Part shown: positions 28,335 to 35,425 of the stretch, piece after piece
Layout: every line of letters begins with the position of its first letter
Numbering within the stretch: the first letter of the stretch is position 1
Assembly (NCBI RefSeq): GCF_016919165.1
Contig: NZ_JAFFPS010000048.1
Coordinates: 35,030 to 99,029, forward strand
Reading direction: 5' to 3'
DNA length: 64,000 bases
DNA from: Leptospira chreensis
GTDB lineage: Bacteria; Spirochaetota; Leptospiria; Leptospirales; Leptospiraceae
Made by a program: the position numbers and the translations under genes
Notes under the pieces: model-generated
Told to the model about the DNA's origin: nothing
The model's database searches: none
The model's input: only the letters and a program-made list of their open reading frames with translations

Positions 28335-28891
28335 TAAAAAAACTCACTTTTGCGAAAGATGGATTCCATCTGAATACCAGACTTTTCTAAATTCTCCGCA
28401 CCACCTTCTTCGCGGTTCAAAATGCAGATCCCTTTGGTAACAGAGATTCCAACTTCTCTTAAAACTTGGACTGCCTTTAAGGTAGATCCACCGGTAGTAA
28501 TTACATCATCAACAATCAAACAAGATTTTATTTCCTTCCAAAACCCCTCGATTTGTTGGCCGGTCCCATGTCCTTTAGCCTCCTTCCTCACAACCAATGG
28601 GTAAATCAGTTTCCCTCTCTTCTGGTAGGACAAGGCAATGGAATATGCTAAAGGATCCGCGCCAAGAGTCAATCCTCCCACCCCCTGGAATTCGATACCT
28701 AGTTTCGGAATGATTTCCTCTACGAAACAATCAGCAAGGACCGCCAGTCTTTCCGGATGGAGGGTAATTTCTTTACAATTGAAATAATGGTGGGACTCGA
28801 GTCCACTTGCCAGCCGAAAAGGGGCCTCAGAATAGCGATAGACATGTGATTTCATCCAAACAAAGAGTTGGTCGCGATAGAATTGGGACAT
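28334..28891 (-). CDS. pyrE: Orotate phosphoribosyltransferase
   Basis: 185 residues, normal for PyrE, which converts orotate plus PRPP to OMP in pyrimidine synthesis. The PRPP loop reads CLIVDDVITTGGST, the flexible catalytic loop RKEAKGHGTGQQIEG, and GVGGLTLGADPLAYSIA matches the family. Upstream, the minus strand shows TTAAAT and TATACT 16 bases apart (28928-28955 region), a plausible promoter lying just inside the large palindrome shared with the divergent TetR gene. Confidence 0.93.
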   Translation of the reverse strand: MSQFYRDQLFVWMKSHVYRYSEAPFRLASGLESHHYFNCKEITLHPERLAVLADCFVEEIIPKLGIEFQGVGGLTLGADPLAYSIALSYQKRGKLIYPLVVRKEAKGHGTGQQIEGFWKEIKSCLIVDDVITTGGSTLKAVQVLREVGISVTKGICILNREEGGAENLEKSGIQMESIFRKSEFF

Positions 28892-28956
28892 AGTCCAATT
28901 ATTTTTCCAATTCCGGCTCGGAAAGTATATTTTTATCTTGATTCGATTTAATGAGA

Positions 28957-28991
28957 GACTGTAAAAAGTAAGTGACTTACTTTTTACAGTC
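28957..28991. repeat. 35-bp near-perfect palindrome, GTAAGT family
   Basis: GACTGTAAAAAGTAAGT, one central G, then its exact complement: 17-base arms with no mismatch. It lies in the divergent gap between pyrE and the TetR gene, just upstream of the likely pyrE promoter. The core GTAAGTGACTTAC recurs in the same gap and further along. Most likely an operator (TetR operators are palindromic) or a hairpin-forming repeat unit. Confidence 0.8.
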
Positions 28992-28993
28992 AG

Positions 28994-29005
28994 TTACTTT
29001 AGTAA
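28994..29005. repeat. Small palindrome TTACTTTAGTAA
   Basis: Perfect 12-bp palindrome immediately following the 35-bp one. It resembles a half-strength version of the same TTAC/GTAA motif, so it may be a second, weaker site. Confidence 0.45.
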
Positions 29006-29035
29006 TCGAATATAAAAATAAAGTAGCTTTCTTTA

Positions 29036-29058
29036 TTAAGTCACTTACTTTATATAAT
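29036..29058 (+). promoter_or_regulatory. TetR promoter with overlapping GTAAGT operator
   Basis: TTAAGTCACTTACTTTA (29036-29052) is the reverse complement of the AAAGTAAGTGACTTA core of the 35-bp palindrome and runs straight into TATAAT (29053-29058), a perfect -10 box about 95 bases ahead of the TetR start. A repressor bound here would block its own transcription. The -35 region is poor. Confidence 0.55.
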
Positions 29059-29153
29059 CACTTTCAAATTTCAGTGTATGAATTTTGGCCATTTCTCAGA
29101 TCCGTTCCCAATGCTTACGTTTTTGGGGACCAATAAAAGGAAAGAAAACCTCA

Positions 29154-29795
29154 ATGGACACGATGTTACTCCGGTTACCGCTAAGAGAACGAAAAAAACA
29201 GACCATCCAAATGTCTGTGTTAAAAGCTGCCAAAGGATTGTTCCAGGAAAAGGGATACTCGGCCGTCACCGTTTCTGATATTGCCGACCATGCCGACATT
29301 TCCGTAAAAACGCTATTTACCTATTTTCGATCTAAGGAAGATCTAGCCTTCCAGGACGAAATTTTGTTCTGTGATGAGCTCATTCATGCTCTTTTGGGAA
29401 GGAAAGAAGGAGAAAGTCTTTTCGAAGCATTCAAAGAGTTCCTTTGGAACTTGATCCAGTCCATTGATCCTGAGGTTCTAATCGAATCACTTCCCGGGTT
29501 TCACCCTTGGATGGACAGTCCTGAATTAGAACAAAGATACCTTCTACTTTGGGAACATTATGAAAGGAGGCTTGCGGATGCTCTGCAGTTGGAAAGGGGG
29601 AGTCATTCGTTTGATCCCATTTTGAGAGTTGTATCGGGTCAGATGGTATCTGTGATTCGTATATTAGGCTCCAAAGCTTTTAAAGAATACTTACAACCAA
29701 TACCTATTGCTCTCAGACACCGTGCCTTAGAAAAATGGCTCCTTGGATCTTTGGAAATGGTCTCCGGAATCCAAGGATATTCTAAACTAACGTAA
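29154..29795 (+). CDS. TetR-family transcriptional regulator
   Basis: About 213 residues. The N-terminal helix-turn-helix is clear: ERKKQTIQMSVLKAAKGLFQEKGYSAVTVSDIADHADISVKTLFTYFRSKEDL. The C-terminal ligand-binding region is variable and gives no clue to the inducer. Start at the ATG at 29154 with AAGGAAAG upstream; the frame extends to a TTG at 29085 which would add a basic, unlikely N-terminus. Divergent from pyrE across a gap holding three GTAAGT-type palindromes, the obvious candidate operators. Its stop is 6 bp from that of the convergent peroxidase gene. Confidence 0.85.
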   Translation: MDTMLLRLPLRERKKQTIQMSVLKAAKGLFQEKGYSAVTVSDIADHADISVKTLFTYFRSKEDLAFQDEILFCDELIHALLGRKEGESLFEAFKEFLWNLIQSIDPEVLIESLPGFHPWMDSPELEQRYLLLWEHYERRLADALQLERGSHSFDPILRVVSGQMVSVIRILGSKAFKEYLQPIPIALRHRALEKWLLGSLEMVSGIQGYSKLT

Positions 29796-29800
29796 ATTTA

Positions 29801-30787
29801 TTAATCAACGCGGGTTTTATCAGATAAAGTTCCAAGAAAGAGAACAATCTTTTTTGTTTCTTCATTGGAAAGATCCAAACCCAATTGATGAAAGGCCATC
29901 TTTTGTACGGCTTCATCTAAAGTTTTTACTTGGCCATCATGAAAATATGGTCCAGTTAAAGCAATGTTTCGGAGACTTGGAACTTTAAAGAAAAACTTAT
30001 CCTCTGCTTTTTTAGTTACATTATAAAGCCCAAGGTCTGGTGTTTTGTATTCATTGGTTTGACCAATCTTTCGGTAAGAATTTCCACCAAGTAAATTGCC
30101 TGAGTGACAAGATGTACAACCTGCAGCAATAAAACTCTTAAAACCTTCTTGTTCTTCTTTGGAAAGAACCTTATGATCTCCATTGATAAAATCATCAAAA
30201 CGTGATGATGTAACAAGCGTTCTTTCAAAGGCCGCAATCGCACCAGCTAAGTTTTCGTAAGTGACTGGAGTTTTATCGTTCGGAAATGCTTTTGCAAATA
30301 ACGCAGGATAGTTGGCATCTTCGTTAATTCGTTTCAAAACTTCTTTTTCGGAAGGCATCGCCATTTCCACTGGATTGAGAATAGGACCTTTTGCTTGCGC
30401 TTTTAAATCTGCGGCGCGTCCATCCCAAAATTGAACAAAATGAAAACCTGCATTGAGGACGGTTGGAGAATTTCTGTCCCCATTTTTTCCGAAAGCACCG
30501 GGAGAAGTGGATAGATTGTCCACACCAGCGCCTTTTCCTTCCACATTGTGGCAGGAGTTACAAGATTGAGTTTCATTTAGAGAAAGCTTTTTCTCAAAAT
30601 AGAGTTTTTTCCCAAGGGAAATGAGTTCTTGGGTATCATTTTCCGAACCAGGCATTTTTGCAGGTAAGGCACCAATGATTTGTTTTGCTTTTACTTGCAA
30701 ATCCTTGGTCTCAGGACTTGGACCACAGTTTGCGAGTGATACGAAGAGAAGGGAAAGTAGAAAAGGTGTAAATATTTGTTTGAGCAT
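29801..30787 (-). CDS. Dihaem cytochrome c peroxidase (CcpA/MauG family) lipoprotein
   Basis: 328 residues. Lipoprotein signal peptide with lipobox SLANC, then two c-type haem sites: CNSCH (about residue 78) and CTSCH (about residue 223). The QSCNSCHNVEGKGAGVDNLSTSPGAFGKNGDRNSPTVLNAGF region and ALTGPYFHDGQVKTLDEAV are typical of bacterial cytochrome c peroxidases. It reduces periplasmic hydrogen peroxide with electrons from a cytochrome. Minus-strand TATAAT around 30843-30848 is a possible -10, about 55 bases from the start. A strong GGAG ribosome site was not seen (AGAGGATCG precedes the ATG). Confidence 0.88.
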   Translation of the reverse strand: MLKQIFTPFLLSLLFVSLANCGPSPETKDLQVKAKQIIGALPAKMPGSENDTQELISLGKKLYFEKKLSLNETQSCNSCHNVEGKGAGVDNLSTSPGAFGKNGDRNSPTVLNAGFHFVQFWDGRAADLKAQAKGPILNPVEMAMPSEKEVLKRINEDANYPALFAKAFPNDKTPVTYENLAGAIAAFERTLVTSSRFDDFINGDHKVLSKEEQEGFKSFIAAGCTSCHSGNLLGGNSYRKIGQTNEYKTPDLGLYNVTKKAEDKFFFKVPSLRNIALTGPYFHDGQVKTLDEAVQKMAFHQLGLDLSNEETKKIVLFLGTLSDKTRVD

Positions 30788-31001
30788 ATCGATCCTCTAA
30801 CGGATACTCCTTAATTTTGCCCCGAATCGGCAAGTTAGAAATATTATACATTGAGTCTAAACTTAGAATCATATTAATTGTATCCAAAATAGACAGTTTG
30901 AATGGTTCTAAATCACGTCCACCTTCTCCTAGGCCTTAGAATCAACAATTTAGGGCAAATGGATGTCTTCTCCATTTTACCAGGGTGACAAACTGGGAAA
31001 A

Positions 31002-31034
31002 GTAACTCACTTACGATATTGGCACGATTTATGC
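31002..31034 (+). promoter_or_regulatory. Sigma-54 promoter with adjoining GTAACTCACTTAC element
   Basis: TTGGCACGATTTATGC (31019-31034) matches the sigma-54 consensus TTGGCACG-N4-TTGC at all but one position, with GG and GC exactly 10 apart. The predicted start of transcription near 31046 leaves a 20-nt leader, with TTAGGAG 6 bases ahead of the PilZ ATG. The palindrome-like GTAACTCACTTAC (31002-31014) ends 4 bases before the promoter. Confidence 0.75.
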
Positions 31035-31066
31035 TTATAGTTCCTGTAGACCTTTAGGAGCTATAT

Positions 31067-31414
31067 ATGTTGAATACAAGAAGAACTGATCGTATTGAGT
31101 CATTGGATTGGGACGATTTAGTTTTGAAACTTTTTTCGATCAACGAGAACCCAGATTTCCTTTTAGCAAAGATTGGAAATATTTCTGAGCTTGGAGTGAG
31201 TGGAAGTTTGGACAAGGGCATTCAATTGTATGATCGGGATCTTGTGACCGGCGTTATTGAAAGTGATTTGACCAGATCTCGGATTTCCTTCAAAGGAAAG
31301 ATCGCTTGGATCAAGGAAACGGACCAAGGCCCACTCTTTGGGATTAAATTTTCGGAAGAATTGATTTTGCCGAATTTTATCATCGCAAGATCCATTGCGG
31401 AATCGGCGGCTTAA
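31067..31414 (+). CDS. PilZ-domain protein
   Basis: 115 residues, a single PilZ domain. The N-terminal RRTDR gives the RxxxR c-di-GMP motif, NISELGVSG gives the D/NxSxxG motif, and LFGIKFSEE closes the barrel. Such proteins act as c-di-GMP effectors on motility, envelope or transcription. Both binding motifs look intact, with Asn replacing the first Asp. It stands alone, driven by the sigma-54 promoter directly upstream, linking it to an RpoN/enhancer-protein signal. Confidence 0.8.
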   Translation: MLNTRRTDRIESLDWDDLVLKLFSINENPDFLLAKIGNISELGVSGSLDKGIQLYDRDLVTGVIESDLTRSRISFKGKIAWIKETDQGPLFGIKFSEELILPNFIIARSIAESAA

Positions 31415-31501
31415 AGAGGAAAAAAATCAGGATTCAAAGTCGGTTTCACCTAAGAATCTCTCGATTTAGATCCAATCCAGTCCGATATTAGTGGGGAAGC
31501 T

Positions 31502-32434
31502 ATGTCCCAAGTCAAACATTTGATATCTTGGCAAGATTGGAGCGATGGAGAAATCCGGGAACTTCTAGAATTTGCAGTCTATGTAAAGAAAAATCGAGTT
31601 TATTTTTCCGGACATATGACCGGCCGCTCCCTTGCGATGTTATTTCAGAAAACCTCTACGAGAACCAGAGTTTCCTTCGAAGCGGGAATGACGGAACTTG
31701 GTGGACATGCAATTTTTTTGGATTGGATGGCATCCAATTTCCTACTTTCCGATATCGATTTTGAAGGAAGGTATCTTTCAAGTAACGTTGCCGTCATTAT
31801 GGCAAGATTAAAAAAACACGAGGACCTACTCGTATTAAAATCCGGCTCTACAGTTCCTGTGATCAATGGATGTTGTAATTTATTCCACCCTTGCCAATCT
31901 CTCGCAGACATACTAACTATCGTTATGGATTCACCAAACGATTGGCAAAAGAAAACCATTTGTTACATAGGTGTTCATAATAATGTAGCAAACTCGCTGA
32001 TTGAAATTACCGCAGCTCTTGGAATTCATTTAACTTTAGTCACTCCCATTGCAGCAGAAGAATCGATCGTGAAAGATTCTATCGAAAGGGCGCAGAAAAA
32101 AGGAACGATATCCTGGGAAAAAGATGTCAAAAAGGCTGTTGCAACCGCAGATTATGTTTATACAGATACTTGGGTGGATATGGAATACTTCAACGATCCA
32201 AAATTCCAAAAGGAAAAAGAAGAAAGAATCCAACTAATGATGCCTTACCAAGTGAATGCAGAATTAGTTAAAAATACAAAAGCAAAAGTAATGCATGATA
32301 TGCCCATTCATGCTGGTTATGAAATCACAAGAGAGATGGTGCAAAGTGATCGTTCGATCATTTTTACGCAAGCTGAGAACCGCTTAGATGCGCAAAAAGC
32401 AATCATACTCAAACTATTAGAAAACCATAATTAA
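31502..32434 (+). CDS. argF: Ornithine/aspartate carbamoyltransferase family protein (probable ArgF)
   Basis: 310 residues. Carbamoyl-phosphate motif STRTRVSFE, then HPCQSLADILT and a nucleotide-fold-like middle (KTICYIGVHNNVANSLIEI), consistent with ornithine carbamoyltransferase (ornithine to citrulline in arginine synthesis). The usual HCLP substrate loop is HDMPIHAGYEI, so the ligand Cys is replaced by Asp; a related amine or amino acid substrate is possible. Monocistronic: sigma-54/PilZ unit upstream, strong terminator downstream. Confidence 0.78.
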   Translation: MSQVKHLISWQDWSDGEIRELLEFAVYVKKNRVYFSGHMTGRSLAMLFQKTSTRTRVSFEAGMTELGGHAIFLDWMASNFLLSDIDFEGRYLSSNVAVIMARLKKHEDLLVLKSGSTVPVINGCCNLFHPCQSLADILTIVMDSPNDWQKKTICYIGVHNNVANSLIEITAALGIHLTLVTPIAAEESIVKDSIERAQKKGTISWEKDVKKAVATADYVYTDTWVDMEYFNDPKFQKEKEERIQLMMPYQVNAELVKNTKAKVMHDMPIHAGYEITREMVQSDRSIIFTQAENRLDAQKAIILKLLENHN

Positions 32435-32462
32435 TCATTAAACTTCGCAAACCAAGTCTTGG

Positions 32463-32507
32463 ATCAAAGCAACCCCATTTGCCGAAAGCAAATAGGGTTG
32501 CTTTGAT
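32463..32507. terminator. Strong bidirectional terminator
   Basis: Twenty-base arms (32463-32482 and 32488-32507) pair with a single mismatch around a 5-base CGAAA loop; the stem contains AAGCAACCC / GGGTTGCTT. It separates the convergent carbamoyltransferase and lipoprotein genes and touches the latter's stop codon. Confidence 0.85.
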
Positions 32508-33229
32508 TAATTTTTGACTAAATAAATTTGAACGGAAGAATTTGATTTTGAATCGCCCGATGAATCCCTTTCGCCAATGACTGGTATGATTAAGTTGGTA
32601 TCTACAGACTCTTTTGCGAGAATCGATTTGATTTCATCAAACCGATGTTTGAGAAGTCGAATTTGAAAACCAACATCCCCTGTTGTATTGACTTTGCCAA
32701 ATAAAACAATTTGAACTTTTTCTTCTGATTTTAGAACCTTTTGGCCGAAAGCGGACAACTTGTTCTGAGATTCCTCAACCAACCGATGATCGTCCGGTTC
32801 AAAGGAAATCGATTCAATTGGCTCTGCACTTCCCACTGGTTTCCAAAAAGCCAATTTTGATTTTCCAAGGGTTCCGTCCCCTTCCCCAGCTTTCGCTGCT
32901 TTTTCCACTTGGTTCCAAGGACAAGAAAGAATATAATCTGTAGAAGAATTTAAGGAAAAAAGAAAACCAATAAAAGTAAATCCAATATCCCAAGGTTTTG
33001 CATAAGACTTAGTTTCAATCACATAATCATTATTTGTGAGATCAAGTTCGTTTGTGCGATAGAACGGCAAAAGAAACAATACGCGGTAGGTGCGAATCTC
33101 AGTCTCCGAAGTTTGACATTCTAAGTTAGAATTCTGTTTGAGATGAGATCGTGATTCTAATGGGATTCCCCGACTAGCACAAGAAAGGAAGGTAAAGAAT
33201 AGAATTGAAATAAAAAGTTTTTGAAACAT
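32507..33229 (-). CDS. Lipoprotein with degenerate OmpA-like C-terminal part
   Basis: About 240 residues. Lipoprotein signal with lipobox TFLSC. The C-terminal third (about 155-235) looks OmpA-like: EEKVQIVLFGKVNTTGDVGFQIRLLKHRFDEIKSILAKE resembles the peptidoglycan-binding helix, and QIYLVKN the final strand, but the canonical Asp/Arg ligands are not clear. The middle has a hydrophobic stretch (WDIGFTFIGFLFSL). Start at 33229 gives a compact signal peptide; an ATG 18 bases further out is also possible. Function unknown; outer-membrane or periplasmic anchoring is likely. Confidence 0.65.
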   Translation of the reverse strand: MFQKLFISILFFTFLSCASRGIPLESRSHLKQNSNLECQTSETEIRTYRVLFLLPFYRTNELDLTNNDYVIETKSYAKPWDIGFTFIGFLFSLNSSTDYILSCPWNQVEKAAKAGEGDGTLGKSKLAFWKPVGSAEPIESISFEPDDHRLVEESQNKLSAFGQKVLKSEEKVQIVLFGKVNTTGDVGFQIRLLKHRFDEIKSILAKESVDTNLIIPVIGERDSSGDSKSNSSVQIYLVKN

Positions 33230-33361
33230 AAAGACCCAGTGATTCATGAATATGCACCATCACGCCGACCTTCTATGGTTTTATACAAGAATTTTTTAGA
33301 ATTCTGAATTTGTTAAATGATCAGAGGTTCTTTCGGAATCCAATAACATCTGCTAGAGCAA

Positions 33362-34015
33362 TCATTCCATGATGGAATCTTTCCGATTGACCATCCATAC
33401 ACTAAATCCATCGAGGAAATATAAAAAATCGATTTTGTCATCGTGCTCAAAATCAAACCCTTGTAAGGCTTCATCGTAACAACGAAACCAAACCAGTCTT
33501 TCTTTTTCGGAAATGGGGAAAACAAAATGGCGCATCCGCATTCGAGCAGGACCCCATTTTTCAATATAATAACTTGGCCCACCTAACACTTGGATCATAA
33601 AATCTGCCTGTTTTTCTTTGGCCAGTTCCCAGTCCCCTTTAAACATCCATTGGATTTCAGAAGTGGCAACTAGGTCATAAAAATCAGAGACTAACTTGCG
33701 GATCGCAACTTCCCCCCATTTTTCAAAGAGAAATTTAACATTCGGATTTGGGGGAGGAGGACCGCCAGCAGGTGTGTAGATATCGTTCGGATCCAAATCG
33801 ATAGTCAGTTTCGCGAAAGGGACAAGAAGGGGAAGTCGAATTTTCGACCGGAGCCGAAGGCGTAGCCCGGATTGGCCCGGCCCCGAGGGACGAGTGGGTT
33901 CGCCCCAGAAAAAAGAAACTCGCTCCGTTTGGAAACCAACTGTAAAAAGTAAGTGAGTTTCCCTTCGCACGGATCTCCCCTCGGATTTTGCGATTATTTC
34001 CTGGACGATAGGCAA
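33362..34015 (-). CDS. Truncated haemoglobin-like protein
   Basis: The C-terminal 150 residues form a truncated globin: WGEVAIRKLVSDFYDLVATSEIQWMF, FMIQVLGGPSYYIEKWG, then MRMRHFVFPISEKERLVWFRCY with the HxxFPI proximal-His segment. Such globins bind O2, NO or peroxide. The first 70 or so codons of the open frame cross a GC-rich, low-complexity block that reads Pro/Gly/Arg-rich and looks non-coding or inserted. The true start is therefore uncertain and may be nearer 33800, for example a TTG at 33796. Divergent from the CitE-like gene. Confidence 0.72.
   Translation of the reverse strand: MPIVQEIIAKSEGRSVRRETHLLFTVGFQTERVSFFWGEPTRPSGPGQSGLRLRLRSKIRLPLLVPFAKLTIDLDPNDIYTPAGGPPPPNPNVKFLFEKWGEVAIRKLVSDFYDLVATSEIQWMFKGDWELAKEKQADFMIQVLGGPSYYIEKWGPARMRMRHFVFPISEKERLVWFRCYDEALQGFDFEHDDKIDFLYFLDGFSVWMVNRKDSIME
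33835..33907. repeat. GC-rich block, possible interspersed element
   Basis: About 70 bases strongly richer in G/C than the surroundings, opened by the perfect palindrome GTCGAATTTTCGAC (33835-33848) and containing small hairpin-prone units (GCCGAAGGC, CCCCGAGGG). It lies inside the 5' part of the globin open frame. Looks like a dispersed small repeat unit; no second copy is in this window. Confidence 0.35.
33939..33960. repeat. GTAAGT-family site ahead of globin/CitE genes
   Basis: Contains ACTGTAAAAAGTAAGTGA, identical over 18 bases to the left arm and centre of the palindrome at 28957-28991, but the right half-site is degenerate (GAGTTTCC). It sits in the region between the divergent globin and CitE-like genes. 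Confidence 0.6.
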
Positions 34016-34059
34016 AATTCACAAAACTTGGTAAAAAAATCCGAAAAAGGTATACTTAA

Positions 34060-35049
34060 ATGGCACTGACTCACCCGCAATCTGCACTCTTTGCAGGAGA
34101 AAAACCTTTCCCTATCATCCCTGCTTGTGAACACTTCGCTGGATCTGAAAAACTCATTACAAAAGCTCTCGAGTTACAAAATAAACTCGGTGGACTTTTT
34201 GATATCACGATGGACTGCGAAGACGGTGCCCAAACAGGAAAAGAGAAAGAACACGCAGAAATGATTGTTCGGATCCAAAACTCTGAGCTCAACAAACACA
34301 AAATGAGCGGTGTTCGGATTCACGATTATACAAACGAACATTGGCGTGGCGATGTGGATATCCTTGTCCCTGGGGCAGGAAATGTGCTAGCTTACATCAC
34401 AATTCCAAAACCGACTAAAGCAAGTCAGGTGAAAGAACAAATCACTTACATCCAAGATGCTTGCAAAAAAGCAGGAATCAAACGCGAAATTCCAATCCAC
34501 GTTTTAATTGAAACTCACGGTGCCTTGAATGATGTATTCGAAATTGCTGCCCTTCCTTGGTTGCAAGTTTTGGATTTTGGTCTTATGGATTTTATCTCCG
34601 GTCACCATGGTGCAATTCCGGCATCTTGTATGAAGTCTCCTGGCCAATTTGACCACGAACTCCTTCGCCGTGGTAAAGCAAATCTAGTTGCTGCAGCACT
34701 TATGAACGGTGTGATTCCGGCTCATAACGTAACTCTGGACCTTAAAAATATCTACCAAACCTACGCGGATGCAAAACGTGCGCATGACGAATTTGGTTTC
34801 TTACGTATGTGGTCCATCTATCCTGCACAAATCCAATCGATTTTGGATGCAATGGCTCCGAATTATGCAGAAACTCAAACAGCTTCTGACATTCTCATCA
34901 AAGCCCAAGACGCAGAATGGGGACCAATCCAACATGATGGGGACTTACATGACCGTGCGACTTACCGCTATTTCTGGGAATTAGTCCAAAGAGCAAAACT
35001 TACAGGACAAAAACTTCCAGACGAAGTAGAAAAGAGATTCTTCTCTTAA
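34060..35049 (+). CDS. CitE-like CoA-ester lyase (HpcH/HpaI family)
   Basis: 329 residues of the HpcH/HpaI aldolase/citrate lyase beta-subunit fold. The Mg2+-binding region shows TMDCEDGAQTGKE, and IHVLIETHGALNDVFEIAALPWLQVLDFGLMDF carries the conserved Glu and active-site loop. Closest in style to malyl-/citramalyl-CoA lyases, which cleave or form acyl-CoA plus glyoxylate, acetyl-CoA or pyruvate. Substrate not determinable. It stands alone, so it is not a citrate lyase subunit in a citDEF operon. Flanked by GTAAGT palindromes on both sides. Confidence 0.82.
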   Translation: MALTHPQSALFAGEKPFPIIPACEHFAGSEKLITKALELQNKLGGLFDITMDCEDGAQTGKEKEHAEMIVRIQNSELNKHKMSGVRIHDYTNEHWRGDVDILVPGAGNVLAYITIPKPTKASQVKEQITYIQDACKKAGIKREIPIHVLIETHGALNDVFEIAALPWLQVLDFGLMDFISGHHGAIPASCMKSPGQFDHELLRRGKANLVAAALMNGVIPAHNVTLDLKNIYQTYADAKRAHDEFGFLRMWSIYPAQIQSILDAMAPNYAETQTASDILIKAQDAEWGPIQHDGDLHDRATYRYFWELVQRAKLTGQKLPDEVEKRFFS

Positions 35050-35075
35050 GATCAACTTTTCTAAGAAATCGATTT

Positions 35076-35107
35076 AGTAAGTTGGTTACTTTGGTAACTG
35101 GCTTACT
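35076..35107. repeat. Nested GTAAG/CTTAC inverted repeat
   Basis: AGTAAG … GTTAC-TTTG-GTAAC … CTTACT: two nested stems (6 and 5 bases) around a 4-base loop with a 3x3 mismatch between. First of two adjacent hairpins in the 376-bp gap after the CitE-like gene. Confidence 0.55.
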
Positions 35108-35122
35108 TTGGAAAGTCACTGG

Positions 35123-35162
35123 AAAAGGTAAGTCAGTTAATTTAGAAAGCGACTTACCTTTT
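35123..35162. repeat. AAAAGGTAAGTC/GACTTACCTTTT inverted repeat
   Basis: Perfect 12-base arms separated by 16 bases, another member of the GTAAGT family. With the preceding element it fills the first third of the gene-free stretch 35050-35425. It could be a hairpin in the CitE-like transcript or paired operator half-sites. Confidence 0.65.
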
Positions 35163-35256
35163 TCACTCCAGCGCAATACTCACCAACCAACTCCCATCCC
35201 TTACTCTTTCCCTAAAAATCAAGAACTCTCCTCCTCCCCTCTCTGAATCATAGCAA

Positions 35257-35283
35257 TAAAAGGCTCCGATCAGAGCCTTTTTC
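35257..35283 (+). terminator. Rho-independent terminator
   Basis: AAAAGGCTC-CGATCA-GAGCCTTTTTT: a 9-base A-flanked stem followed by T residues. It lies about 210 bases after the CitE-like stop, so a long untranslated tail containing the GTAAGT hairpins would be transcribed. The rest of 35284-35425 is AT-rich promoter-like sequence for the porin gene without a decisive motif. Confidence 0.75.
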
Positions 35284-35425
35284 CTTGCCTTCGGGTTTTA
35301 TCGATCGGAATATCTAGAAAATTTGAACAATTATCGTTGTTTTTTCCGTTTTTACGGAATACATATCTGCTATATTGATTTTTTGTTTGCAATGATGGAC
35401 AATTAATTGGCTACTGGCCTAACTT

